Assembly (NCBI RefSeq): GCF_030867145.1
Contig: NC_134419.1
Span: 5,049,501-5,113,500 of the forward strand
Reading direction: 5' to 3'
DNA from: Opisthocomus hoazin
Taxonomy: Eukaryota; Chordata; Aves; Opisthocomiformes; Opisthocomidae
DNA: 64,000 bases
Below the pieces are notes generated by a model. That model searched no databases. It was given only the letters and a program-made list of their open reading frames with translations, and was not told the origin of the DNA. The position numbers were made by a program, and so were the translations under genes. Below are positions 52,891-64,000 of the stretch, in pieces (the stretch's first letter is position 1; each line of letters starts with the position of its first letter).

Positions 52891-53819
52891 ATAAAATGAG
52901 CAAATAGAAAGTGCTGCACTGTGTCAGGTGTCAGCTTTTGGATATTGTATCCCAGTCTCCAACTTGTTGATGATACATTCTTTCTCTGCTGATTCTGCGC
53001 GCTTTTCTTAGCTCGGTGTCACCTGCAGTTGTTCAAATGTTCTTGCTGTTTAGTCCTGCAAGAGCAATGGCATCTCTGATGTCACCGCTGATGGTGGCTG
53101 TTTCAGAGATGGTTTATCAGGAAAGAGTTGGCAACAAGAAGCCTTGAGCTGCTTTCTTAGCAGAGCTTTACAGGAGCCCCTGTGAATGTCCAGCCCCCAT
53201 GTACTAAAAATTAGAAACAATTTCTAGATTTAGGGATAGTCATCATTGCTGTTGCACTGTCTGTATATGTTGACTTAAAATTAAGAGTATAGAGCTGATC
53301 TCCTAAATGCTGTTAGTGATTTAGATTTCTAAACCCTGCTGAAATGAGAAAGATTTTACGATATATTTTTATAATATTCTATTAGAACTAATCTTCTATT
53401 GTACTGATGCATCATCTGTACTCTCATTGGGACTAGTAATGTTCCATAATTCTCCAGTGAAGAGGAACAAAACCAATTATTAAAAGATCTATTCCCTGCC
53501 TTGGAAAAAAGCTATCTATTGTTAGGTACCTCGACTGGTTTTCGGGAAGAACTTGTCAGAACATACCAATCCACGTAAAGATGAATATGTTTGCAAAATG
53601 TAGTTATGGTGTAGTTTTAAAGCACTGTGAGATTCATGAGTCTTTCAATATTGTTGTTACTAAATGCTTTCAAACACCAAGTGACACTAATGCATTTCAT
53701 TTAAGCTATTATTATTTCAGAGTTAATTTTATACCCAAACTGATATAAGGAAAGCGCTTTAAGAGGTATTTGGGGGTGTTGCTATGTTCTTCAGAAATGC
53801 TTGGAGAAACAAAACAAGA

Positions 53820-53830
53820 CCCCCCCCCCC
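53820..53830 (+). repeat. C homopolymer (11 nt)
   Basis: Pure C run, no gene context. Confidence 0.85.
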
Positions 53831-54200
53831 TCCATTCTGAAATGCGAGTATCTAAAAGGCATCATTTTATTTGAGAGGAAACCGTTGAGGAAAAAAAATT
53901 CAAAGCATTTTTACAGAGAAATGCATTTCTCCCCTTGCATGAGTGCTTATGATGATGTTTCCTTCAATGCACTCTGTGGTAATGATTCACATACCACTTG
54001 AAAATACGTAGTGGGTACAATATAATGCACATTGCTATTGGTTACCTCTGTTTGATAGAATTAAGGTTCTCTAAGTTTACAGCATTTTACAGTTTTCCTG
54101 TGGGTTTCTTGCCATGTGGTCCAGTGCTCTGTAAGTCAGGTCTTTCCCTGGGACTCCCTGTCTTTCCTAGGGCCTGTGCTGTCTGGTCTCTCTTTTATTT

Positions 54201-54273
54201 CCCCCCCCCCCCCCCATCTTTTTCTGGATGCTGTTTAAAAATTCTGAATCCTTTTTGCTCTTTTTTTTTTTTT
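54201..54273 (+). repeat. C15 run followed by T-rich tract
   Basis: A 15-nt C run, then a pyrimidine-rich stretch ending in a 13-nt T run. It lies inside a broad pyrimidine-biased zone of the + strand (54.2-54.6 kb), whose purine-rich - strand frame is a composition artefact. Confidence 0.85.
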
Positions 54274-55726
54274 CTTCTGTGATGCTTCCAGCATCATTCC
54301 CATTCTGCTTTTGCCTTTCCCTTTGCTCTGCTCTCAGGCAGCAAGGTTTCCTACCCCATGACGCAAAATTTCTTTCCTTTTGTGCTTCAGTTTTCTTCTC
54401 CTTGTGCTGGCCCGTGCTCTGAGTATATCCCTTTGTTGCTCGCTCCCTTACTGTCTCCCTCCTCTGCACACATCTTGTCCCTGGGCCTCCCTGCACCCCA
54501 TTTCCACCCGGCTTTCCAGGGTCGTACTTTCGGTTGATATTGCCCTTGCCCTGTCCTTCTCCCATGTTTTTCCTAACGCTGCTCTGCTCGCCCGCTATGT
54601 CTGATTAGTGGGCTCCAGGGTGTGACTTAAATGTCAGTACAATTTTTTTCTTTCTTCTAGTCTTAAAGGAGTGCCATGAAATGGAGTTTGAACACCAAAA
54701 AATTCACTGTCGTTGAGAGAGGTTTAACCTGCAGCGTCCAAGTAGGCACTAAATCCCCGCTGCTTTGCTTCTGTTTCTAATGGCGGTCGCTCTCTCGTTA
54801 GAAGCCGTCCTGAGCAGCAGTGGCACAGTCAAAAGGCTGGAAATAAAACTGGTTGTTGTAAGTGAACTGATGCCACTGAGTGTAGTCTCTGTTCTCACAC
54901 CTGGAGTCCATTTGCTGCTTACAGCCTGCAAAGACACCTGCTAGTGGTTGCAGTTTCTCTCCTCGCAGGGTGTGACGCTGGCCTGGATAACAGCGGTAGT
55001 GAGGCAGTAGCTGTGGGTGCCCGTCACGTCTTCCCTGGGCAGCCACTGCTTCAGTTTTATTTGGTTAGTGTTCATGCAGTATTTTTCAATAAGGAGGCAA
55101 CAGACCACAATCAGGCTTTCCTAAGAGCTTACTGGGGGTTATTTAAAAAGATACATAAAAAATTTATGGCGGTGGACAACAGCCAGTAAGCGTGTCTGAC
55201 CGACTGTGACCAAGAAAATAGGGCGAGCGAGAAACAGGCTCTGTGCTGCAAATCAATCCCTCCATGACAGGCGGGACCAGCCGTGCAGGGGCTCCGTGGG
55301 CGGTGGGTTGGTTCTGGACACTGGGCAAAAAGGTTGGGAAAGATGAGCAACCTGGGGGACGTGCTGGGCATTGCGACCTTCAGGAGAGCCCCGCTGCGCC
55401 ACTGCCAGCTCGTTTCTGAGCACGGACTGGTGTTTCTGACCTGCTCCGCCAGACTGGGTGGTAGGGGTGAGGGCTTGACCCTTGACTGGTGCTTTTGGCA
55501 GCCCTGTGGCAGGCTGGAATCCTAGGCTAAGAGCTAATGGCACGCTGAAGGGTTTGCTGGGTGGGGGCCAGGAGAGCCGCTCCATGGCCAGACACGAATA
55601 GCTTGTGCTTTTGATCAGAACTGGATTTTGATCTGCTTTGTATTTAGGGACAAAGCGCTCTTAGTGCATCATTGACCACTCTTTCTCAATGTAAAGCTCT
55701 TCTATATTGCTCTCAACTGTTCACAG

Positions 55727-55741
55727 ATACTTTATATTAAG
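55727..55741 (+). other. Candidate 15-nt microexon
   Basis: TCTCAACTGTTCACAG precedes, and a strong donor AAG|GTAAGGAT follows, only 15 nt (ATACTTTATATTAAG, read ILYIK in phase 0). The length keeps the frame. Real microexons of 3-27 nt exist, especially in neuronal transcripts, but need intronic enhancers that I cannot verify. It may be chance. Confidence 0.12.
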
Positions 55742-56130
55742 GTAAGGATTGTTGTTTGGTTTTTAGAGAGATTTAAAGTAGCCTAAGGGAAAGCAGTGCG
55801 CTTGGCAAGGGCAGTTGCTTGCACAATGAAAAAGGCACTGCCACAATAAATATAGCAAACAAACCCAGTTCGGAAGGAAAGAGGTGACGCTTGGGAAGGA
55901 AGCCCTGCCTTACCATGCTGTTGTTCAGGTTGGTGTTTTCTGTGGAGTGACATCCAAGAGGCACAGCCTGCGCAGCCCCGTTCTCCTGGATTGGGGGACG
56001 CTCTGTCCGAGACGCAAGTGGAGCTGTGGTGCCCACAGATATCTGCCCTGGAAGGACTGACTTGGGATGTGCTTGACATGCAGTAGCAGATGAAAATGGA
56101 GTTGGCTGTTGATAAACATATACATGATTT

Positions 56131-56220
56131 GAGGGTTGGACTAGATGACCCACAGAGGTCCCTTCCAACCCCTGTGATTCTGTGATGATTCTGTGATTCT
56201 GTGATGATTCTGTGATTCTA
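56131..56220 (+). mobile_element. CR1 LINE 3' end (+) with octamer tail
   Basis: GAGGGTTGGACTAGATGACC, then AGAGGTCCCTTCCAACCCC, and then repeats built on ATTCTGTG (TGATTCTGTGATGATTCTGTG) are the hallmark terminus of avian CR1. Only the last 90 bp survive, as expected from severe 5' truncation. The well-kept signature suggests a younger insertion than the copies at 11.2 and 52.3 kb. It is non-coding. Confidence 0.92.
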
Positions 56221-59200
56221 ACTGGTATTGGGCTGTGCAGGGCGTTCTTCCCTGTGGATTGTGCTAAGAACATGATGGACGGAAAGGCAGAGAATTCTGA
56301 TGATTAATCTGTGTTTGATTCCCGAAGATTAAAAAGATGAATAAGTTAATATTTTATGAACAGCTCCTTTTGCTTCCTTCATCAGTTGGGTAGGGAGTCT
56401 CTCAGAATAGCTAACCCTTGATGAGTGGAAGGATCAGGAGGAAAGCTGTTTTTAAGAAGGAATGAGAAAATTTAGTTTTGCCTTGTACATTTTGGTTGCT
56501 TTTTGCCCCATGCTCATGAGAACATTTTGAAGAATATCTAATAAAAAGTAAATTAGATATAAAAATGAAAATTCAGCTACTTCTTACTTGAAAAGTAAAC
56601 ATTACTTGTAAGCCAAAAAGCATCTTTAAAAAAAAAAAAAGGATGTTAAACTGGAATGAAATTGTGTGAAAGGTTTTCGCTACATCTGTTGATGGCTCTT
56701 TTACACTGGTTCATCTGGTGAAGATCTTCAGCAATCTCGCTTCCAAACACTCTGCATGTTTCTGCACAGGATGCTCCCTGTTGTGTCATGGTCTCGGCTG
56801 ATTTCAAGACCTAAACACACTTGGGAGACGCAGAATTGGGATCTCAAGATTTGTTTACGTATGAGACCTTCGGAAGGACACTTGAGCATAGGGTTCATGT
56901 ACTGACATTTTAATCCTATCATATCTGAAGCTCTGTGGAAAAATAATTTAAAAAGGGAAATATGTTTATACTGGGCCAATTTTAATTTTCCCTCTTTTCC
57001 CAAAAAGTCACCCTCCCTGAGATTTGTGATTATCTAACCCCAGCTGGATAATCCTCTCTCTTTCCTTTCCTCCAAACAAAGAGAGGTTTGAATCTTTGGC
57101 AGCAAACAAGCATGTTTGCCTTCGGTAAGCAGTCTACACCTAGCAACAAAAGAGCACTTTTGCTTGTTGTGAAATGTCAGTGGGCACAAGAACTGCCCTG
57201 GGAGAACACATGCCTTTTAGTGCTTTCTTTGTCACCTGAACCCCTCTCACATGAACTGTCTGGTTTTGTGGGACTTGGTGTCTAACCCCTCAGAAGGTAG
57301 TGCTAAATGGTGTTAGGACTGCAAACAATAACGATCTGTTAATAGACATTACAGTGATTAACACCTTTTATTAACTTTATTACATTAAGGCAAGTTTTTT
57401 GGTCAGACTGTTGAGATAAACCCAGAAATCAGTGGTGGAGAGGACAGGTTGGTGTTTGGACCGGCAGAAGCGAGCTGTGAGGGTACGGCAGAGCAGGAGA
57501 TGAGATGTGCTCCTACTTTTGTTAATGCTGGATGATAACCTTGACCTGTGAGTCCTTCCCTCCCCCTTTTCCTCCGTTAAGCATTTTACAACTGGACTAT
57601 GCCTCCTGACTTCTGATTTTTCACAGCTACCGCAGCTGATCATGATGTGCAGGAAACATGCCCTCGTGCTGAGTAGCTCAATTTTGGCGTCTGGCCATTT
57701 TTAGGCTTTCTGCTAAGCTCCCTGCGTGAGAAAAGTGAGTCACTGTCGAATTGCAGTACTTTTTGGCAGACTGGTTTTTTTTGTACCCTTAAATCCTATA
57801 GCTTTTTATTTGTCTTGCTGTCTCGCACAGGAGCCTTCATTGTGGAGTGAGACTCCTTTGTGCTTGTTGCGTATAAATACTGAAATAAAAGAAAATCTCC
57901 CCCCACTGAGAGTCTAGGAATATGAGAGCTATTTGATGCACTTGTATGGACACGTGTAAACAAATGGTCAAAATGAATCACTCTGAGAATGGGTAATCTC
58001 AGCGTGCCCACTGCTCCTGCATGCCCTTGTACAAAGTCTTTTGTAAGGCATTGCAGTAAAAGACTTCTACAAAACCACCTCCTTGTCTTTTATGAGTTTG
58101 TGGAAACTCCTGCTAAGGGCCCAGATCAAGTGTAGGTAAAATCTGAAAGTTGGTGTTTGAAAACGTAAGGTATGAGGAGTATTTATTGACCAAAGATAGG
58201 ATCAGTTCTCAGTGTAATGACGAAGAAACGAGAGGTGAGGTGGGAAGAAAGTCTCGTGAAGGGTTTTTTGCTTGAAGATACAGCACATTGACAAGTTGGA
58301 GACTGGGAACCCTTGGGAGGTTTTGGGGGTCCCTCTGTTCACCATTTACCAATATGTGGTGCAATTTGTGGTACTGACATTTCTCTCATTTAGACTACTC
58401 GTTTGTCTGTTCATTTACCTTGGGCTTTATGGATTAGCATGCAAGTCATAGCACATTCTGGTATTTATCTTGTGTTGTGTATTTGGCTTATCTATGTATT
58501 TTCCAGAACACTCGCTTCTTTCTGTGCTGTTAAGGTCAGTGGTTCTTAGTTGCATCTATCCATCTCATCGTAACTCTGGGCCGGCCGGCGTGAAGCTATT
58601 TGTTTAACCATTTCAGTATCTCTGTCACCCGCGGGCTGTTGATTGAGTCTGCTGAAGAGACACGCATCTATACAGCCACACTTGATTTGTTGCAGGTCAT
58701 TTTCTCCCTCCCCATTCAGTTCTCTCTTGTCATCAGTCAACTGCTTCATCTTAGCACTGCTCTCTTCCTTCAGCCTGCGCGTCGACCTCCGCCGTTGCCA
58801 GCCACACCAGATGGAAGCAAAGTTGTGTGCCCATTGTGCCACTGATCCCATCCAGGCCCAGGACGGCGTGTGCCAGCTGGCTTCGAAGGTATCATTTTGT
58901 GCGTCCTCCAGTTGCCATTGGTTTGGAGGATAATTTGGCATGTTGATTTTGGTCAGAAAAATTATCTGTGCATCTGTGGCAAGCCATCTGCTTTGTGCGC
59001 GGTCAGCGGCGTGGGGAGGGGAATGGTTGCACCTGACCCTCTGCCACCGTGTCGCGGTTGAGAACTTCTGCCTGCTTCGTGCTTACATTCACGTCCCTGG
59101 CTGGCTGTGAAGGTCGGCAGAACGCTCCGTCCTAGCGTGCATTTCAGGGAGAGCATCCAGTTGCCTTTTGAATTGGACGTGCTCGCCTTTGTTTTTCCAG

Positions 59201-61923
59201 TACCCTGTGAGGTAACGGCTAGGAGCGTTGCCTTGTGCTCTCCTGGCTTCACACCGCTCTGCTGCTGTAGTAACGTGAGGTTTGGCATGGGTTTTTCTGC
59301 TATGGTTTACTATTGCTTACAGTCAGTAGATGCAAATTCTACTAGGGTGTTTTGCACGTGTGCAGCTTTGGATCCTCCTGTGTGTGCATTCTTGTACACC
59401 TAGTGAAAGGTGTGAGTAGCAAAACATACTGTTACAGGCGCCGTTCCTGCATGTGGTGTCGGCAGTGGGTGAAGGCAGCCGGATGCTAGGTTTGAAAATA
59501 CATTCCTGCACATCTCTCTCCTGCCTCTTGGCTCGGGCTGTGCTGCCTCGTTGGGAGCAAAGCCAGAACGTACCCCTAATTTTGCAATATGCAACCATCA
59601 GCTTGAAAGTGCTAAATCAATTAAGCACAGCCTCCCCCAGAGCGCCGGTAGGGTCTGGTCTGTGCCGGTGTGTGCTGGTCTGTGGGTGTGTGCTGAGTGA
59701 GAGCAGCGGGGGGGAGTGCGGGTGCAAGAGGTTATTGCACTTTTTCTCTCAGGAGCGAGAGGGTATCATTATGAGTGACTGGATTTCTAGCCGTGATGTT
59801 TGCAACACTATTTGCTGACACACGGTAAATGCCAATTCTAGTTTCTCCTTAGCTCACTTCGCAAAACGGAGCTGGAAATAATTCAGTACTTTGTATTTGC
59901 TGCTGCATGGAAATCTACTGGTGCTTCCAAATGGGAGGTTCAGACTTCTCAAACGTGAAATTTGGAGCTTCAGTCTCAGCAATTTCTTGCTCATCAACGT
60001 GTTTAAGTCACTCTGCACTTGAATGGTGAAGTAAGGTATAATTCATGTTACTATTGTTTCCAGTTGTTAGGAGAAGCAGACTGAGCCAAAATCACCTGCT
60101 TCTGTTCTTGAACAACAGGAGTTAGATGAAATATATCCCTAAACAATCAGACTAAATTACATGTGTACTTTGGCAGGCTTCAAATGAATGACATTGATGA
60201 ATCCTTAAAACTGTGACCGTTAAATCAAGCACAGGCTTTGATACCATTAATGAAGAAATAATGTTTTGACATTCATACCTTCACAAATTCTGACGCTTCC
60301 AATTGTCCTCAAGTAACAAAACACCCTTGTCATCTGCAGTAATAATGCTCTTTAAAAATTTTGCCTGAGCTGCGTGAAGCTGGGCGCTCTAAGGTAGGCA
60401 AGGACAAGCATTTCGTGTTTGTGCTTTTATTTCCCTTTCTTTGGTGGTTGCAGGTCCTGCCGTTGAAGCCCTCAGCTGTGCTTCAAGGTCTTGTGCAGGG
60501 ACTGTCGTGTGGGTCAATAGGCTTGAGCTGAGCCTCCAGACCGAAGTGATGTGTTGTGCACCGACTTAGCATATTGATGTACAACTGCTTCCTTCTCTGT
60601 CCTCAAAAAGGATTTTAATGCTGCTTTTTCTTTTGTTGGTATTGCCTTTTGTTCCTATTACACGGAGGACAATCCAGTCTGAGAAAGATAAATTTCACAA
60701 TTTGTCTTGTCAAACCCCAAGATAGAGTTTTCCGTTACGCTGGCCGGGCAGAGCAGCACTGGTGCTCCTTCTGAGTGCGCGTGGGTGGCTGTGTGCAGAG
60801 ACCCCTCGTCTTCGTAATGGGCTCCGTGTACTTGCCCCCCACACAGCAACCTGCAAACGTACCGCAGAAACTCGCCCCTCCTTGGCTCGCGCTCTTCCTG
60901 CCTACCGATGGGGCTTAACAGCGCTGATTTGGATGTAAAACCACTCAGTAACCCTTCTTGGTAAGTCATCAATTATGAACGTGAAGTACCCATTCCGTGC
61001 ACTTGCGCTGCTTAAGGATTCATGACGTTGCCTTTTGGTTGACCTGACAAAGCTGTGCAGCGCCTCTCCCTCCAATGCAAAGACCTAGATTCAACTTTGC
61101 TCCTGGGACCACGTACTCCAGCTCTGGCCGACCTTTTATAGGAAGGAGAGAACAGAACACAGCTGAGAAATTAATTTCTGGAGAGAGCTAGGAAAAGGTA
61201 GAGAAAAATATTTCGCTTACTGAGAAGGGAAAAATAGAGGTGATCATGCTAGAGGTAATAGAATCTGGTTGGTGTTCCTCGCTGCCCTTTACTGCAGCAG
61301 TTAAATGTGCGGTGGAGAAATCCTCTAGCTATACAACTGTGTTATTGTTGACCCATTTTCCCAACAGCTGATGGCTAAGACTGAATACATATTACTACCA
61401 TTATAATTGTTAAATTTTGCCTCGGTGCATCGGGAATTCTGTGAATGTTGTGAGTCTGGCCCAGAGCACTTTGCTAATCAAACACAAATTAAAACTAACC
61501 CAACTGACTGCTGTGAAAATATTGGTACACTTCCATAGTAGATTTACAGTCTCATGTATTAAGAGAGCTTCGTGACCCTCTCTTAACATACGTGGCCATA
61601 TCTACGTTTTGCAGAGGATGAAAATGAGATGTGGTAAGGCCTTTCACTTGCAACCGCGCAGCAAATGCAAATTGGCTGCTCCTAGTTTGAGACTGGGAGC
61701 TCTACCTTTGGTAGAGAGGTAGGCGTTAGCCAGATTTACTGCCAGTTTTCTGTATGTAAAAAGTGATTGGTAGTCTTGGTATTGCATTTCCTGCTTCAAT
61801 AAATAGCTGTTTTCTGAATGCTGTATGTTTTAGGTTTGGTGCCAAAAAAGGCCATTACAGTTTTTACTGCAATACATTCCAGTGAAGAAATACATTAAAT
61901 GCATTTTTTTTCTTTACTTTTAA

Positions 61924-62200
61924 GAACATCAGCCAAAATCATGCAGTTCTGAGGAAGGCATAAAGGAAGATACCCTGCATTTTACTGAAAATGCGCATCG
62001 CATGCTGTCGATTGCCATTTTTCTTGCGCTGTACTCAGCGTGGCATCCTATAGCACAATGTAAACAAAATTATAATCTTATCAAGCAGGCTGCTCCCACA
62101 GTGATGACAGCTACTTAGATTGCCAGAAGCAGGGCCAGAAAAACAGAGACCGTTTTAAAGCAGCTGACAAATTTTTGTAGCAGTGTGGGTTGAAAGAAAA
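61924..62200 (+). promoter_or_regulatory. Possible conserved regulatory element
   Basis: A run of textbook transcription-factor cores lies within 115 bp: forkhead TGTAAACA (62,059), GATA-type CTTATC (62,077), MEIS/TGIF-type TGACAGCT (62,105) and CAGCTGACA (62,161). The same stretch is open for 64 codons on + (61,924-62,115, with a stop on each side), and the acceptor before it is only TTTTAAG. Constraint from regulatory function or coding could each explain it, and so could chance. Distance from the CpG island is 36 kb, within enhancer range. Confidence 0.25.
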
Positions 62201-64000
62201 TTATAATAAAGATTCCATTACATGCTGTTCAGAAGGGTCAACACAGCAAGTCTCCAGCAGACCTCAAGGCCTGCAACTCAAATGGAGTCAGTGTCCTCAA
62301 CACAGCAATACCTTGGGTGTTATGGTGAGGTTGGGAAGACTGGATGAGAGCATGGTGGGTCTACTTCTCGGGTGTTCAGTGTGTTGAGGGTATTGCCCAG
62401 TCCGGTTGAGGGGATGGACTCACTCTCTGCTTGTCCCAAAGCTGAGTCGAATCCTTTGGGCTGACTACATCATTGAGAAGAATGTACTCTACTGTTTTGC
62501 TAAGTTAGGTGTGTCCTCAACTCACCTGCGTATTGAACTGGTTCTCAAAATATTGCTGTAGTATGCATTTGTAGCATTACGATTACGGTTTCTGTTTCTG
62601 CTCACTCGCCTTACCAGGTCCCTGCACAGTGCATGTTTAAAGTTTTGCTTGTTTTAGAGGTGTTTTCGGGATAATAAGCTATTGTCCAAGGACTTGAGAT
62701 CTTGAGCATGTCCCAAAACTTACAATGCCCCAGTAAGAATTTGCTGCTGCATTCCATATCCATCGTGTTTTCAGTTGACCGGTACATCTTAAAACAACGT
62801 GGAGACATGGAGTGAAATACTGCTCTACAGATGGCAAAATCAGTTTTAGCATGAGCTCAGGAGAACTACTTTATCACATACTCGCTTTTAAATATATTAC
62901 ATGAAAGGTCATGGTCCCAGTGCATTTTGTTTCCTTAACAGAAAGAAAGTATGTTTGAAGTTGGCTATATAACTGTCTCTCTAGCTTGTAAAATATTATA
63001 GCTCCTATATATTTTCAGTTATTCATGAAGTGTATTGCATATATAATTAAAACATTAATAAAAATAACAGCAGGAAGAGTTCATCAGCAATTCAAATACA
63101 AATATTTGTGAAAATCTGTCTTCTCCAACATGTTCTTTTCCCCTCTGACTGTTGTGGATTTTTTTTGTAAAAATATCATAAGCAACATTGCTTATCCATT
63201 TTTACCACTCCAGCATCTCTGTAGGACAGTAAATTCATTGAGCTATTGAATTAATTTACCATAGATTGTGCAAGCTCATTATTGCCATGCGCTTTCGGGA
63301 CATCACACGGATGTTCAGGGTGGTAGAGGCTCCTGTCTGGCTTCGTGTGTCCATTCACACTTCAGGTGGGGAGTTCACCCCGAGATTTGGGTACGAACCT
63401 GGCCCTCCCCACTGCAGCTTGGCACCCCACAAAGAGTGCCGGGCAGCTTTGGAATGTTAATTCCTACAAGCAAAGGAGTAGGGCTTGAAGTGCTTATCCG
63501 TTTTTACCAGTCCTTTTTCTCACACCTTCAGAAAGGTGCCTTCTTCGACTGCTCTTTGAAGTATGAAACTGGACCACCGCTGTCAGAACTGGGCAGTGCT
63601 TGAGAGCTGGGTTGGGCTGGGGAAGGTAGCCAGGAGATCCCGCCTGACACGCACCATGATTTTGGTGGGACTTGTGTGCTCGCCTTCCACAGCCAACTTC
63701 GAATTTCTCAGTACGTGGATTCACCTTTGCGAGAGTCTTAAAAACCTTGCAGCATGTGTCTACTTTCTGGGCTCATGATATATCTTTTTAAAGAAGTGCT
63801 GTCAAATGAGTTAGACTTTTCTAATTCTGGGTTATTAAATTTCCTCAGGATAGAATCTGAACTGTACTTTGCCTCTTATTACCATGATCTATTGCATGTC
63901 TGTAGCACACGCTGTATTCCAAAGCAAAACATCAGGATAGTGTGCAGCGTTGGGGTGTTGCTTTGAATAAGGATCACAGGACGCAGCCAAGAAGTATGTC

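Larger units (their letters stand above)
48537..64000 (+). other. Inferred downstream intron or 3' flank
   Basis: More than 15 kb follows the 48,536 donor, and no further exon chain can be built with confidence. Two CR1 remnants, several C runs, and the open stretches at 51.58-51.88 kb and 61.92-62.12 kb are described separately. Strong acceptors without good donors occur at 54,659, 57,831 and 60,454. No polyadenylated 3' end of a recognisable gene is visible, so the gene probably continues past the right edge. Confidence 0.4.

Noticed and set aside
54167..54565. Minus-strand 132-codon Lys/Gly/Glu-rich frame
   Set aside because: It is the purine-rich complement of a pyrimidine-biased tract with C15 and T13 runs, so it is a composition artefact.
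60454..60533. Strong acceptor (CCCTTTCTTTGGTGGTTGCAG) with a 25-codon frame
   Set aside because: No good donor follows and both usable frames stop quickly. Phase 1-nt entry after the 48,536 donor meets a TGA within four codons.
1..64000. Prokaryotic features, CRISPR arrays, tRNA or rRNA genes, endogenous retrovirus genes
   Set aside because: No regularly spaced repeats, cloverleaf-like segments, rRNA-like blocks or retroviral gag/pol-type motifs were seen on either strand. The repeats present are CR1 ends and simple sequence.

Overview
The window looks like vertebrate, most probably avian, nuclear DNA. The main evidence is four CR1-type LINE remnants. Two carry the bird-typical 3' tail: near 56.13-56.22 kb on the + strand with an ATTCTGTG octamer array, and near 23.92-24.06 kb on the - strand. 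A third 3' end lies near 11.2 kb and an old, degraded copy near 52.3-52.9 kb. Homopolymers and short microsatellites are scattered throughout, there is one sharp CpG island, and no long conserved reading frame. Nothing supports a bacterial, phage or organellar origin, so operons, Shine-Dalgarno sites and CRISPR arrays do not apply. Nearly all open frames of 60-190 codons are what stop-free chance gives in 64 kb of eukaryotic DNA.

Layout. (1) 1-25.2 kb: AT-rich to neutral DNA with no gene I can defend. It holds two CR1 pieces, a perfect 14-bp inverted repeat with homeodomain-like TAAT cores (2.65 kb), a 17-bp-stem hairpin (23.5 kb), an AAT/ATG compound microsatellite (17.7 kb) and several splice-site-framed open segments of uncertain meaning. 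(2) About 25.24-26.33 kb: a CpG island with GC boxes and G-quadruplex-type runs but no TATA box. It contains a probable + strand first exon ending at 25,905 with a CAG|GTAGGA donor, and possibly a 13-codon start of a protein (ATG at 25,869). (3) 25.9-48.5 kb: inferred first intron. It starts with a 23-base G run and an 18-base C run 600 bp apart, and contains candidate small exons at 31.46, 44.21 and 44.83 kb. (4) 48,461-48,536: the best downstream exon candidate (76 nt, long pyrimidine tract plus AG, GTGAGC donor). Its open frame matches the phase left by the first exon. (5) 48.5-64 kb: inferred intronic or downstream sequence with two CR1 copies, C-rich homopolymers, a possible 15-nt microexon (55.7 kb) and a motif-dense open stretch at 61.9-62.2 kb that could be a conserved regulatory element.

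Working model (inference): the CpG island is the promoter of a + strand gene whose first intron exceeds 18-22 kb, with most of its coding sequence beyond the right edge. I could not recognise the gene from the few residues visible. I found no evidence for a novel defence, mobile or enzymatic system. The items worth checking are gene-structure and regulatory signals.
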